Numbered from the stretch's first letter, positions 10,731-22,661 are shown. The stretch: 64,000 bases of DNA from Isoetes taiwanensis (GCA_021234155.1 JAJEKV010000002.1:24040327-24104326), one strand, 5' to 3'. Program-made: numbers and translations. Notes: a model not told the origin generated them from the sequence alone.

Positions 10731-11559
10731 TTGGCCACGGAAAGCCCACTTGTTTGGGCTTTGGTAGAGCCTGTTTTCTTGTATGGTTCTCAAGTGTGGG
10801 GGCTTGCCATTAGTGCTAGTGCTTGGGAGAGCTTGAGGCGGGTGCAAAAAGTCCTTTCTCACTTACACCTCGAGTTAAAACAACGGTGCCCTATGCTATT
10901 CTTTTACAAGAGACAGGTTTTTGGCCTCTTCAACATTCTGCACCACATGGATGATGTTAGGTATCCTGTTCTTGCACTTGCCATGGCTGAATCTCCTCAG
11001 CGTTTGAAACGATGTTGGAAAGAGCATTGCACTACATGGTTTGCTCGTTGGGCAGCAAAACCGAGCCTAATCGCCGATGCTTGCCAGTTCTGATCCTGAG
11101 CTTTTGCAACAATATCTCAATGGTCGTTTTTCTCAAAAGATATGGGACGCAGTTACTTTGGCCCAAGTGAAAACTGGTCATTATCATGCACACATAAATC
11201 CCACCTTGGCACCAGGGCCCCAAGCTTATTTGCTTGCTTCATTGTCCAGGAACAAGCTTGTAGCTATTGCATCAATTCGCATGGGGTCCCACAGGCTACG
11301 GATTGAGACAGGTAGATGGGAGCGGCCGCAATTGCCGCGAGAAGCGAGACTATGTGCCTGTTGCCAGTTACAGGTTATTGAAGATGAAAGCCATACTCTT
11401 CTGAGTTGCCCTGCTTTTGAAATAGTCCGGAATCATTTTTTGACCTTAGCATTCCATTCCACGCTTCCACAACTTCTCAGAGCACCATCTGTGCATGACT
11501 TGGCATTATATATACTTGAGGTTCTAGATAAATGTCTGCAATTACTGAGCCCTCAGTAG
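10731..11559 (+). pseudogene. LINE-3 ORF2 C-terminal part with CCHC-like motif
   Basis: Frames 10731-11093 and 11077-11559 cover the C-terminal region: VFLYGSQVWGLAISASAWES (a block typical of LINE proteins downstream of RT) and the Cys/His cluster LCACC...ESHTLLSC, ending at a stop at about 11557. One frameshift lies between the two frames. The spacing of the cluster matches LINE-1. Confidence 0.7.
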
Positions 11560-11710
11560 TCATTATCTCCGCTTGTCTAGTATCATCATTACTGCAAAGG
11601 GTTTTCCCTTGAAAACCTTTCGAGGCAGTTTTTTAATCCTAGTAGTAATGATTGTACTAGCCCATTGTATGGGTCCCATGACCTATTGGACTCCGTGGAC
11701 GTTAAAAAAA

Positions 11711-11739
11711 CTATTCTATTCTATTCTATTCTATTCTAT
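11711..11739 (+). repeat. (ATTCT)n 3' tail of LINE-3
   Basis: Five ATTCT units follow a short A-run. The same pentamer also appears inside the nearby copia 3' LTR (about 12108-12130). Confidence 0.85.
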
Positions 11740-11801
11740 ACATACCAATTTACTAGAGAAAATGCTTAGGCATTAATGAATATGCAATCTTACGAACATC
11801 A

Positions 11802-12417
11802 TGAAAATTTCCTTTGCAAATGCTAACAATACATTAGTTGGATATAAGAACAGACTCTAGATTTGAACATCTCATTGCATACTATGTGCATTATCCATTG
11901 CATACTCAATATGGTGCAATTTCACAAACAAATTCAATTCACTTAGATATTTCTAATGTACCAATGCAAAATGCAATTTTCAACTTCGAATCATTCAACT
12001 GGGATTATAAGACCAGTTACAACTTCCCCCTTGGATCAAAATGCCGACTGCACATCTGCTGTATTATATAAGACAATTCTCTGTTCTTTATATTTTATCG
12101 ATTCCTTTCTATTCTATTCTATTCTATTCTTACTATCCATAGTTTACCAATGCCACTGTTCTATTTGACCGACGTCACTATTTCCTTGTATAGTCAATAA
12201 CCGACCAATTTATCAGCATCCCATATTCCATTACTATTAGCCATGTCTAATTTCTGCTTATTGGTTTGCTCAATGGTCTTCTTCTTACACATATAGTTTC
12301 AATGGTTTTCTTACCCCATAGTCTCAAGGTTAACCATTTAGGTTAAGCCAACATCTTTAAGTGTTCTGAACTTCCATCTCTACCTTTTAATGTTAATTCA
12401 TGATACTAAAATTTTCA
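11802..12417 (-). repeat. Copia 3' LTR
   Basis: 616 bases, aligning with the two pieces of the 5' LTR with scattered substitutions. It differs in one block: at 12108-12130 it has ATTCT repeats where the other LTR has an unrelated sequence of similar length (about 29498-29520). Confidence 0.93.
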
Positions 12418-12430
12418 TTCCCCCTTCATG
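12418..12430 (-). other. Polypurine tract of copia element
   Basis: On the minus strand CATGAAGGGGGAA lies directly upstream of the 3' LTR. It is the plus-strand primer site for reverse transcription. Confidence 0.85.
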
Positions 12431-12664
12431 AATTAACAAATTTAACTGAAATATATTATTCAACTGTATTGAAACACATTAACTATCACTGCAACTGTAA
12501 CTTCTGTACTTGCATTATTTCTGTGTAGAATTCTGACATACTGCACAAAAATGCTGCAGACTATTCCATTAAACATTGGCCATGTTTATTTAACATACTC
12601 ATTACTCATGAACCTGATTGTGCCACTGTTTTCAACAGATCTCCTAGTTCAGTACTATAGATGT

Positions 12665-14255
12665 TCAAATCCCTGATATATTATTTTGCCCTGTTAATAC
12701 TTTTTCAACCCCTAGCAATTTCTGCAATTTTTGAAACTTTACACCTGAGATAGCCTTAGTCATGATGTCTGCAACTTGTGCATCTGTACGAACATATTCC
12801 ACGGTAATATATCCTGATGCCACCATATCTCTAATATAGCGAACATCTAATTCAATATGCTTTGTTCTTTCATGCAACACTGGGTTTCTAGTAATTGAGA
12901 TACAACTCAAACTATCTGAAAATAAGACTGTAGGTTGTTTTTGTAACATACCTAATTCGTCCAACAACCTTCTAACCCATATGATTTCTCTAGAGGCCAA
13001 GAATGCAGCCTTATATTCGACTTTGACATTGCCATACTTCCTTGCTTCTTACTCCTCCATGATATGCATCCTCCTCCAAGCATTAATGTATACTCAGAAG
13101 TTGATTGTCTATTATCTACATCCTCTACCCAGTCTGCATCAGAATATGCCATCAATGTCAGATTATCATTGCAGAAAGTGATTCTATAGTTTTGTGTTCC
13201 CTTTAAAAATCTCAGGATCCTTTTAGCAGCTTGCCAGTGTTGTATTCCAGCATTGTTCAAGTATCTACTGAGCATATTTACTCCAAAAGCAATATCTGGT
13301 CTTGTACAGTTCGAAACATATAACAAGTAGCCAACTAGCTCTCTGTATGGAATGTTTGCCATTTGTTTCAGCTCAGCTTCATTTGAAGAACATAAGCTTA
13401 GACTGAATTTCTGACCTTGTACCAATGGTGTACTTACAACATTACATGAAGCCATTCTAAACCTCTTGAGCATTTCTTGTATATTGTCCTTCTGAGTTAG
13501 TGTCAGCATTCTGCTTGCTCTATTTCTTGTAACTTCTCTTCCCAAAAACTTTTACAAGTCTATCATCTCAAATCTGTCCTTCAAAATGCATTTACATTTC
13601 GTTAAGCAATCCAATTTGTTAGAAACCATAATACAATCATCTACATATAAGGCAATGATGCAAAAGCCATCCCAAAACCTGAATTTATACAAATTACCTT
13701 CATTTTTCAGTTTTTCAAAACCATGCTCTTCCAAAAATCTGTCAATGCATAAATACCATTGTCTAGGTGACTGCCTTAGCCCATATACAGCTCGTTTGAG
13801 CTTCCATAACTTATCATTTCCTACTTCAAAGCCTTTTGCTTGTTGCACGTATATCTCCTCTTCCAATTTTGCATTTAGAAAAGCTGTTTTTACATCCATG
13901 TGATGTATCTCTAAATCACGAGCATTTGCATATGCCAACAATGTTCTTATGCTTGTTAGCTTAACCAAAGGTGAGAAACTGTATTCGTAATCTATTCCTC
14001 TTTTCTCAGTGAACCCCTGTGCCACTAATCGTGCCTTATATTTTTTTTAATCCATCACTTCCTTTTTTTTACTTTAAATATCCACTTGCTGCCAACTATG
14101 TTCTTACCTGCAGGCTTAGTTACCAATTCATATATATTTGTTCTTTTAAAAGAGTTAATCTCTTCTATCATAGCACTTTTCCATTTCTCGGCATTTTTAC
14201 ATTTCAAAGCTTCCTCAAATGAACTCGGTGCCTTTGACTCCATAATAGCTAGCAC
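12665..14255 (-). pseudogene. Copia reverse transcriptase and RNase H region of pol
   Basis: Read on the minus strand from 14255: KWKSAMIEEINSFKRTNIYE and GSKWIFKVK (RT start), then FSPLVKLTSIRTLLAYA, HHMDVKTAFLNAKLEEEIYV (first catalytic Asp), KRAVYGLRQSPRQWY, and IIALYVDDCIMVSNK (YVDD site, about 13610-13650). RNase H follows: TRPDIAFGVNMLSRYL, LMAYSDADWVEDVDNRQS, GCISWRSKKQ, and ERTKHIELDVRYIRDMV. Three frames are needed (14255-14055, 14025-13552, 13545-12665 with a further shift near 12990), so the copy is defective or contains indels. Confidence 0.9.
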
Positions 14256-14354
14256 TGCAAGTAACTCCTCTTCTTTTAGTCTTTTGCTTTTACCCCCTTC
14301 TTGTCTACCATAGTGAGTTGTATCGAAATTTATTCCTTCTTTTAACTACTCTAC

Positions 14355-15669
14355 TTATGTTGCTCTCCTTCTTTTAGCTTCTTTTTCTTCAGGTTGATCA
14401 GCCCTGTTTATATCAGAGTTGACATTACCCTTTTCTTTCTCGTATGCTTCACCTGTAATGCCACTACACTCTTCTTCATCCATATCTGCTGTAACACATC
14501 TGTCTTTTAGTTCTCCTATCTTTTCACTCTTTTCCTCATTTTCTACTTTTAGTGTGCCATGTAGAATAGCCCTGTTCTTATACAGAATACTTTCATCAAA
14601 TGTCACATCTCTACTAATAATTATTCTTCTTTCTTCATGATCATACAGTTTATAGGCCTTAGAGACCTCATCATATCCCACCAAAAAATATATCAATGCC
14701 CTATCATCTAATTTTCTCCTTAATTCCTTGGGAACATGTACAAAGGTAGCACAACTATAAATTCTAAAACTTTCATATGTCACCTTTCTTCCATTTCATA
14801 TTTCTTCAGCTAAATTTCTTGCTAGGATTGCTAGTGGCAATATATTCTGAATGTACACAACCATATGCATTGCTTCTTCCCATAAATAGTTTGGAAGACC
14901 TGTATGCTTTAACATGGCTCTTACAGAGTCTAAGATAGTCATGTTCTTTCGTTCTGCAACTCCATTTTGCTGTGGTGAATATTGGCACGTCAGTTGTCTT
15001 TTAATTCCCTTCTGTGAGCAATAATTTTTGAACTCATCAGACATATATTCCCCACCTTGATCAAACCTAATGCACTTGATTTTCTTGTTTGTTTCCCTCT
15101 CCACTTCTGCCTCAAACAACTTAAAAGCATCAAAAGCCTGATCCTTAGTTCTAAGAGTGTAACATTTTGTCCTTCTACAATAGTCATCAATAAATGTTAT
15201 AAAATACCTCTTTCCATGCAAACTTCTCACATTCAAGGGGCCACATAGGTCTGTGTGTATCAGTTCCAGAACTCCTTTGGCTCTCTTTTTTGACCTTGCA
15301 AATGCTAGTCGAGTGTGCTTACATAGCTTACATCCAAGACAAGTAAAAGTTTCATACTCATCATCACAAGCATCAAGCCTTCCCTATTTTAATTAGAAAC
15401 TTCACATTGTTTTGATGAGTATGTGCTAGTCTTTCATGCCAAATTCTTGCTGAGGGCAAGGAAACAACATTTATACTTTCTGCCTGATGCTCATTTAAAA
15501 AACCAAATAAGTTGCCCACACGTTTTGCCAAAAACTTGAATTTATTATTATGAAGCACTTTACAAAATTGTTTTTCAAAAACAACATTGTATTCTAAGTC
15601 AACTAATTGACTTATAGATATCAAGTTTCTGATAATGTTAGGAACACACAGAACATCTTCTAAGTTCAC
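14355..15669 (-). pseudogene. Copia pre-integrase and integrase region of pol
   Basis: From 15669 down: LEDVLCVPNIIRNLISISQL and a GAG-pre-integrase block (WHERLAHTHQNN, then a CxxC near 15320 completing the HHCC zinc site). The integrase core reads LIHTDLCGPLNVRSLHGKRY (first Asp), IRFDQGGEYMSDEFK (second Asp) and PQQNGVAERKNMT (Glu). The C-terminal part is FRIYSCATFVHVPKELRRKL with DDRALIYFLVGYDEVSKAYK, up to a charged linker before RT. Frames break near 15370, 14796 and 14360. Confidence 0.9.
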
Positions 15670-15696
15670 TAATTCTCCTTCCTAAATCATAAAGCT

Positions 15697-16182
15697 CTAA
15701 CAGGCCAGCCTCCTCCACCTTTTTGAAGTGTTCCATTTCCCATTTGCACATGATTTGACTATGCTTCTCTCAGCTCCACTATCTAGAACATATAATTCAT
15801 GATTAGACTTGTCATTCAAAACACTCAAGGTATTGCTTATAATTACCTCTGCATCTGTTTCTTCAGTATCAGCTTCCTTTGCCACATTAATTGATGCATG
15901 CTTCCTGTTCATGTTACCTCTTCCTCTTCCTCTTATATTCTTAGAGCCTCTCCCATTATTAGGGAAACTTCTGCCTCTTCCTCGTGGGCTAGAACAATTG
16001 CTTGCAATATGTCCATACCCTTCACAATTAAAACATCTAAGATCCCTTTCCTTATTTCTTGGGCAGTTTGCCTTTAGATGTCCAAACATCTTACATGTAA
16101 AGCATGGACCAATCTTACTTGCACTGCTCTTACCTTTTCTAGCATATAGAACCTCAGTATGCTCTTCTTCTTCATCTTTTGT
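15697..16182 (-). pseudogene. Copia gag C-terminus (two zinc knuckles) and protease
   Basis: Two CCHC knuckles are visible: CFTCKMFGHLKANC and CFNCEGYGHIASNC. They are followed by an Arg/Gly-rich stretch and the aspartic protease active site in LYVLDSGAERSIVK (Asp-Ser-Gly). The knuckles bind element RNA; the protease processes the polyprotein. The upstream end is cut at 16182/16183 by the CACTA insertion, which separates it from the N-terminal gag half at 17408-17956. Confidence 0.9.
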
Positions 16183-16189
16183 CACTACA

Positions 16190-16850
16190 AGAGAACAGTG
16201 ATTTATTGTCACTTTTTTTTGTCACTAAAATATTATGTCCAAAAACTGATATAAAAGTGACAATAAAAATGACAAGAATTGTGAAATCCAAATGACAATA
16301 AATGTGACAATAGAGTGATGCAATAATGACAAAAGAAAGTGACAAAAGAATGGTGTAAATGTGACAATAGAATGATATGGTTTTGACAAAACCATGTGTC
16401 AAAAATTTGACAATAAATTGACTTAATACTGACAAGAGTAATGACAAACAAATGCTATAAGTCTGACTATAAGGTCGCAACAGATGACACAACTATGACA
16501 ATAGATTGACAAAGTTTTGACAACACTATGTGCCAAAAATGTGTCAATAGACTGACTTTAGAATGACAAAAGCAGTGACAAAGAAATGATATAAATTTGA
16601 CCATAGTGTGACAATAAAATGTCATAACTTTGACAAAGATGTTGGAGAAAAAGTGGCACAAATGTGTCAATAGTGTGCCAACAGAATGCCTCAAATGTGA
16701 CAAAGGGAGAGAATAAGGTTGACAATAAGTTGTCGTCAAAGTGTCAATACGACGACAATAAAATAACAATAAATAGATTTTGAAGTGACAATGGGATGAC
16801 AAATAAGTGTCAATAAACTAACTTTAAAGCGACAAGCTGATAAAAAATTA
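16190..16850. repeat. Degenerate TGACA-rich subterminal repeat array of the CACTA element
   Basis: Dozens of short units such as TGACAATA, GTGACAAA and TGTGTCAA recur at roughly 10-20-base intervals. CACTA elements carry subterminal repeats that bind their transposase; this array is much longer than typical, about half of the relic. The open frames across it (for example 16172-16492) are by-products of the repeat. Confidence 0.8.
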
Positions 16851-16865
16851 TTCAAAAAGTCAAGA

Positions 16866-17340
16866 TATCATCAATCATCTTCTTGATCATCATTGCTAGG
16901 CTCTAATGTAGTAGTATCCATCAGACGTCTGCGACTGGGTACAACATGGACTACAATCCACCATGTTGGGTTAACAGGATTTTCAAAAAAGAAAACTTAT
17001 TCAACTTGTTTAGGGTAAACAAACGGTTCATTCATCTCTCCGAGAAGCTGTGTTGAATCAATTTGGTAGAAACCTGAAGGATATGATCTCATGGTCCGAT
17101 TTCTGTCTCTATAAACAACTTTGAACCATTTTGCCCTCAAGATGGTTACATAAAATGAACGGAAGTCAACATCAATAATGTCAGTAATTTGCCCAACATA
17201 ATTGAGGTCACTGGTAATAGGTTGTCGATCACGTTGACTGGCTTGACTTTTTTGTTCAAATTGAGAGGCAATTCCACACTCATATGTTAAGCGACCTTTG
17301 TCGACCTCTATAGTCCGAAGATGGTTGACTTGACTTACAT
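16866..17340 (-). pseudogene. CACTA transposon protein fragment, DUF4216-like
   Basis: On the minus strand the frame reads RLTYECGIASQFEQKSQAS, then NYVGQITDIIDVDFRSFYVT, ILRAKWFKVVYRDRNRTMRS, YPSGFYQIDSTQL, EPFVYPKQVE-stop-VFFFENP and WWIVVHVVPSRRRL. The pattern (YYG.i.dIieldY, cdWfdv, PFvla.q..qVFyv.dp...W.vvi) is that of DUF4216, which lies at the C-terminal side of plant TNP2/TPase-type CACTA proteins. One in-frame stop interrupts it. The rest of the protein is missing. Confidence 0.8.
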
Positions 17341-17407
17341 GTTCTATTTCAGTTCTGATTAATGCTTCAGCCTTTTCCCTATTTATTACTTACTGTTCTA
17401 ATCAGTG

Positions 17408-17956
17408 TACTCAATTGACCAAAACTAGAAAAAGCTCTTCCAAGACTAAGTACCTGAAATTCTCGTGTACGGGTACTTTGGCAGCCTCCAAGTCTGCAAT
17501 GATGTTGTTAAACTTCTGGAAAAACAATGTGAGATTGTCCTTTTCTTGAAACTTAAGTTTTCTCAATTCCATTTCTAGCATATCCAGCTGTGAAGTATTT
17601 TTCATCTCATATGTTTTGATTAGATAATCCCATATTTCTTTTGGTGTTTTATCTCTGATCTTATACAGAATACTAGATCCCAACTTACTTGCAATAATCA
17701 CTCTAGCTTCTTGTAATTTTCCTTTCAAATTGTTTCCTCCACTTGCAGTTGCTGTGGCAGCAGATGATCCTTCTCCGTGTGGCATATTTATTGAGCTACT
17801 ATCTCCTTCAACTACTTTCATAATCTACATAATTCCACAATCCCTCTGCTTTCAAGATGTCCTTCATCCTGCCCTTCCACATTTGGAAGCTTGCTTCTCC
17901 TTCAAACATGGTTATTCCACTTAATAAACTTGCACCAAACCTTGTTGCCCTGATAA
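17408..17956 (-). pseudogene. Copia gag N-terminal half
   Basis: Starting just inside the primer binding site, the minus strand reads SLLSGITMFEGEASFQMWKG and MKDILKAEGLWNYVDYE, then an Ala/Thr-rich linker, ARVIIASKLGSSILYKIRDK, TPKEIWDYLIKTYEMK and LEMELRKLKFQEKDNLTLFF. This is the typical copia gag start (FxGxxFxxWKxxMxxxL, later the UBN2-like fold). It ends at the CACTA junction near 17407. There is one frame change near 17815. Confidence 0.88.
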
Positions 17957-17960
17957 CCAA

Positions 17961-17972
17961 GCTCTGATACCA
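17961..17972 (-). other. Primer binding site, complementary to initiator tRNA-Met
   Basis: The minus strand reads TGGTATCAGAGC one base after the 5' LTR end. This is the standard plant copia primer site matching the 3' end of tRNA-iMet. Confidence 0.92.
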
Positions 17973-17973
17973 A

Positions 17974-18095
17974 TGGAAATTTTCTTTTGAAAATGCTAAC
18001 AATACATTAGTTGGATATAAGAACAGACTCTAGATTTGAACATCTCATTGGATATTATGTGCATTATCCATTGCATACTCAATATGGTGCAATTT
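17974..18095 (-). repeat. Copia 5' LTR, internal-side fragment
   Basis: Matches 3' LTR positions 11802 to about 11922 and stops abruptly where the 31-bp TIR of the DNA transposon begins. The rest of this LTR resumes at 29309. Confidence 0.93.
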
Positions 18096-18126
18096 AACCA
18101 TCATTCATTTAAATTGGATTTATGTC
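18096..18126 (+). repeat. Left terminal inverted repeat
   Basis: 31 bases identical to the reverse complement of 29278-29308. It begins exactly where homology to the copia LTR ends. Confidence 0.95.
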
Positions 18127-19037
18127 TGTTCCAAAAGCACGCCACTTTTGCATACCCTTTTCTCAATATAGTGTTGTGTTGTGTGACATGCTGTTTTGCA
18201 TTGTTGCAAATTCTTGCATTGTAGTAGTGGGTGGTTTAATATTTTCTTGTTTTAGTGAGAAGAATGTGGTGTTTGATTAGCATTTGTAGATAACAACAAA
18301 TCAATATACACAGAACACTTTTTACATTGTATTCACTTGATATGAAGATTACATCATGGAGGGACTAGTCCTTTCTTTGTCAAATAACTCTCAAGATAGG
18401 GATCCATCTCCTTAGTCCGATCTAGTTCTGGATGCGTTTTGACAACATCTGATACTGTTTTACCAGCAGCCAAGCCACTCATGATGGACATGAATAGTAC
18501 TAGAAACTCATCTGTTGAGTAATCTTGTGGAGTATAAGTTGGTGGATTTAGAGCCTGACCTTGATTATAAAAGCACTTAAGAGCATCATCATCTACTATT
18601 ATGATGTCCTCTTTCTTTTGAATGCCAAGCTGATCCATCATAGTACCAAGATGTTTGACGAAGACCGGTTTGCCATCCGGATCTCTTGGATGTGGAAACT
18701 TTATGCACTTAGTTTGGTCCCAAATCGTCACACAGTCTCGATTCATGCCTAATAACACCCTAAGTACTTCATCAACATTTCTGCGTTCCATTGAGGACCA
18801 GATGGCAACTCGAAACAATCTGAACGCCTCATTCATCATATCTTCTAAGTGTGGACGAGGATAGATCCACTTAGTATTCGATTCTAGAGGGACTTCTCGA
18901 AGTCATCCCTGTTAATAAGCTTCTTAGGAAACGTTTTACACAGGACACCATTCAGATCGAAGACAATGATTTTGTCACAAGCAGGTGGAGCCCTGAACCA
19001 TGGAAAACAAAGAGTTAGCCATGCAAAAGTGGTCTGC

Positions 19038-19099
19038 AATACACGCCAAGCGCGTTTTGTCCTTCATAAATAAGCTACATATCGCGCCTGGCGTGAATT
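19038..19099. repeat. Two CGCCAGGCG-type motifs in intron 3 of gene A
   Basis: AATACACGCCAAGCGCG at 19038-19054 and TCGCGCCTGGCGTGAATT at 19082-19099 face each other in opposite orientations and fill most of the 109-base intron. Confidence 0.8.
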
Positions 19100-21146
19100 A
19101 CCTTTCATCGTCGCCGTCATCCCCAGCAGTCGTAGCGTCTACTTCACTCCCCGGATGCTTACTGTCAGAAGCATGAACTCCACGGTTTAGTTTGGATACG
19201 TTCGCTTCTATGAAAGCTACAACAAGGGTTTGATTCCTAACCTCAGTGGTTGCATCTGAGCTTGCATGATCATCCTAGCTGGTATCAGGAACTGCCGCAG
19301 TCGTACCCCCAAGCTGGACATTACCAGTTGCAATGTTATCAAGCATGGACTTCATATTTTTCTCCATGGTCTCACGTTCCCGCGCTAGCATTTCGGCCTT
19401 CTCCTCGGGGGTTGCATTGCTTTTTGAACATTCTGGAGTTGCACTTGGAGGCTTTTGTGAACTAGTAGTCTGCCCTTTGAAAGGTACCAAAGCCAACGGG
19501 TTTTTATCTTTGACAGGACCCCAATCAGCCGTGGCTAGTACCTTTTCGAAAAACACTTCAAGGAAATCCCTAGACTGGTCATCGTTGACGAAACTTAAAC
19601 ATCTTCTTGATGTCTTCAGGGCCTCTCTACCAATATACCCTCCAACATGTAATTCACAGCAAGTGATATCAAGTGGTGCAAATGCCTCAACAAGATAGCT
19701 TGCCAGATTGATTGCAAACCCATGTTTATTCAAGGGCCCCTTTTCTTTTGTCGGCCAATTCCGAGTGATGTCTTTAGGTAGAGGTTAGGAACATCAAATT
19801 CCTCGCTTTCATTTGCTTCATCCTCATCATCTGCTTTGTAGAAGACATTTTTCAAGTTGGGTTCACCCAAAAGAAAACACTGCCATGCACCTTTATCCGA
19901 TGCCCCTTTGCTCTTAGCTACCTCATAGTCGTCATCTGGCACAAGGGATATCATTATGAAGATTATACAAGCGCTTTTAAACTGCATCCTCAGATCAGTA
20001 TCCTTTGTCTCAAAGAGAAGAGAACCTTCCCTAACGACCTTTAGGCATTCCAAGTCGTATGAAACCACCAAAGCATGCATATGAGGCTCTCCTGGGGGGC
20101 ATATGACTTCTGAGTTGTTAAGCCTATGCAGCTACTAAAGAAACTACTGTACTCCTGTTGAGTCATCCCCTTCTCTCCTTTTGCAGTCCTGCTATCCAAT
20201 ACAAACAGAGAAATATTACGAGGGCCTATTGTTGTATCGGGTAGGAGACCTTTATAGCCAGTAGAGACCAGGTATTGGAGTGCAGGTAAGTCACCACCAA
20301 CATCTTTTAGGACGACAACCTTTCTTCTCAGCTCAGCCATCCTTATCTCATAGTTTTGCGGTATGCTGTTGGTTCTTTGATTTCCTGTTTTGCAGAAATT
20401 CCTTCGACTAAAAGACGTATTTCTTGATGTCATCAGCAGACACATCATACTTGTCTAGCAGGCCGAGTTCAGACAATGTTACATCACCAGATAGCTTCTG
20501 AAGTTCTTCACCAACTGCTACCTTCATAACTCGCATGTTCTTTATATGAGTGCAACAATCAATGAAGGACATTTTGTCCTTAACTGAAGAAGCCTTCTTG
20601 TACAGAACTTCTTTGTTTATGCATTGATTTAACAACCAAATGATTTCATCATCTTGAAGGCCCTGTACTTTCCTCATCTCGGTAGTTTTCAGATCAAATA
20701 TTGAAGTATCTTGAGGAGGCACTCTTCCCATTGGGTCTGGTAGCTGTTTCTGAGCATAAGCATCCCAGAACTCGTTCCACTTCACCCAGACTTCGTCCTT
20801 AGCGAAGACGATCTTGTAGGCATCTGTAGGACCTCTGGAAGCTGCTTCAGACGTCTCGCCTGCTTCCTCCCCAGTCTTTTTTGCCCTTGGTTTCTTATCT
20901 TGGATGATAGTCTGAGCCAAGGTCTTTTCCAATGCCTTAAACTCCTCAGACTTCGTTCCTCCCTGTTTTGTTTGCAGGGGTCTTCCATATTCTATCCATT
21001 GCTGGCGGGCATGACGGAGTTGTTCCACGTAAGGGCTGCACGAATAAAGAAAGCATGTCAGCCAATATGAGCAGGGCATACAAAAATGAACCGCTTTTTA
21101 GATCAAGCAAACAGGATAATAAGGAAACGACAAACCCAGGCGTGCC

Positions 21147-21360
21147 AATTCGCGCGTGGCGTGTATTCATGCTGACAATTCGCAGACGAATACACGCCAG
21201 GCGCGAACTGGCAATGAATTGGCTACATGAATACGCGCCTGAAGCGTTTTGATCAGGCAGTACATTGCCAATTCGCGCGTGGCGTGTATTCATGCTGACA
21301 ATTCGCGGACGAATACACGCCAGGCGCGAATTGGCAGCATGGATACACGCCCGGCGCGAA
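21147..21360. repeat. Cluster of six CGCCAGGCG-type motifs in intron 2 of gene A
   Basis: Copies at about 21147-21167, 21189-21207, 21229-21249, 21270-21290, 21312-21330 and 21342-21360, in alternating orientations. A longer unit containing two motifs (CATGCTGACAATTCGC between them) is duplicated (21147-21207 and 21270-21330). Confidence 0.85.
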
Positions 21361-22641
21361 ATGGCAAGCCTTGACACATGCTCAACCTAGTCTGCTACAG
21401 TTATTCCTACTTGATATATCTGACTGACTCTATTCCACCTAATATACTAACCTTTTATATAGAAAGACTTCGCCCATTTCGTTCAATGTTGCACTAATCT
21501 CTGCCAGGTCCTCTGCAGGGGTATGGGGGCTTAGAAACCGACACCTCCTGTGGTTGTAATGTAGCAGATACATTGTTTGTCCTGTTTGCTTAGCCTGGTT
21601 GGATAGGGATCGTTGTGCCTCAATAGAATGTTGTCCGTCAATAATAAGGAAGCATACATTAGGGTTCTCCACTGTAAGCTCCTCTAGTATTGTCCAATGG
21701 AGTGGAGCATCCTTTTTCTTATCCCAAGGAAGCACGTCTACTGGCATAGGAACTTGGCCTGGATTCCTCACCATCGCCCTCAAGATTTCTCTAGCATGCT
21801 CAGGGTCATACCTCCTGCTAACAAGACTTGACTTATGTGATCTCACCAGACGGTCAACATGGATGGGATGTATAAAAGATTGGCCAAGTGGGTAGTTGTC
21901 TGCATACTTGACTAGTCTACTCATTGCCTCCAGCAGCGATTTCTTTTCGGAGTCATTTTCTGCCAAAATGCCATCAACTGTTGCAGCTGGGATGTCCTTT
22001 CCTAAGTCCAGCAATCTTCGTACATCCCTGATACCATTTTGATGCTTCAACTCTTCCAGGTAGTAACTTGGAGAAGGTCCTCGCAAAGCTCTCCTCACTG
22101 CAGACACCCCCTCACTAATAGAAACTAGAGTGAGGACATTATTTTGAGGCCATCCATACTTGAAACATGACTCAGCACTCACGTCCTTCTTCATCAGACC
22201 ATCTTTGAAAGCAGTTGCCCTGGCATGTGTAAATCTGACGAGATCTTTCTTGTGGTTCTTCACAACCTCCACTAGGAGTTGACAACATATGTCATCCTGC
22301 TCCTCACAAGTGATAAGAATACCTTGTTTCTTCATAAGATCGGTCTCTTTCTTCCTGGAGTGTAACACAAGATCCACCTTACCATTTGTTTTGCCTACAT
22401 CAACATACCACTCCGCACTGTCATCCATCTTCTCCTCGGGGCATGGAGGATCTGTATCTGCTCTGATAATAGATCCGCTATCATCCATCGACAATGCATA
22501 GGATACTGTGTCCTCATTATGATTTCTTTTCTTCTGTGAGCTGGAGCTCGCTGGAGTATCTTCCGAGCCTCTTGCTTTCTTTGGAGGAGGTGTAGGAACT
22601 ATCAATCGGTTTTGTCTCTTCTTCCCTGCAAACGAGGGTGC

Positions 22642-22661
22642 AATACACGCTTAGCGCGATT
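22642..22661. repeat. CGCCAGGCG-type motif in intron 1 of gene A
   Basis: AATACACGCTTAGCGCGATT lies 15 bases upstream of the exon 2 acceptor. It is a diverged copy of the same motif found in introns 2 and 3. Confidence 0.7.

Larger units (their letters stand above)
9330..11739 (+). mobile_element. LINE retrotransposon 3, 5'-truncated, with (ATTCT)n tail
   Basis: The element begins inside ORF2, just after the endonuclease (KSFPRNAWFDG, TRHNAIQNYKSVLKRKKARF), so the 5' part is lost as is usual for aborted target-primed reverse transcription. RT blocks, a C-terminal Cys/His motif and an (ATTCT)n tail follow. It is closer to LINE-1 than to LINE-2 in the RT and zinc motif, but its tail unit differs (ATTCT versus ATT). 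Confidence 0.8.
16183..17407 (-). mobile_element. CACTA (En/Spm-type) DNA transposon relic inserted in copia gag
   Basis: The left end begins CACTACAAGAGAACAGTG, a textbook CACTA terminus. The right end, read on the minus strand, starts CACTGATTAGAACAGT and aligns imperfectly with it. Between them lie about 650 bases of degenerate TGACAATA-like subterminal repeats and a fragment of a transposon protein with a DUF4216-like domain. Both flanks are halves of the same copia gag gene, so the insertion postdates the copia element or its ancestor. The expected 3-bp target duplication is not clean (TGT on the left), and the right terminus is diverged. Confidence 0.85.

Noticed and set aside
16172-16802. 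Minus-strand frames of 106-111 codons with many Cys/His/Leu
   Set aside because: They read through the degenerate TGACA repeat of the CACTA element; no coding signal beyond the repeat.
21147-21360. CRISPR-like array of spaced repeats
   Set aside because: The repeats alternate in orientation, spacers are irregular and themselves repeated, and the setting is a eukaryotic intron.
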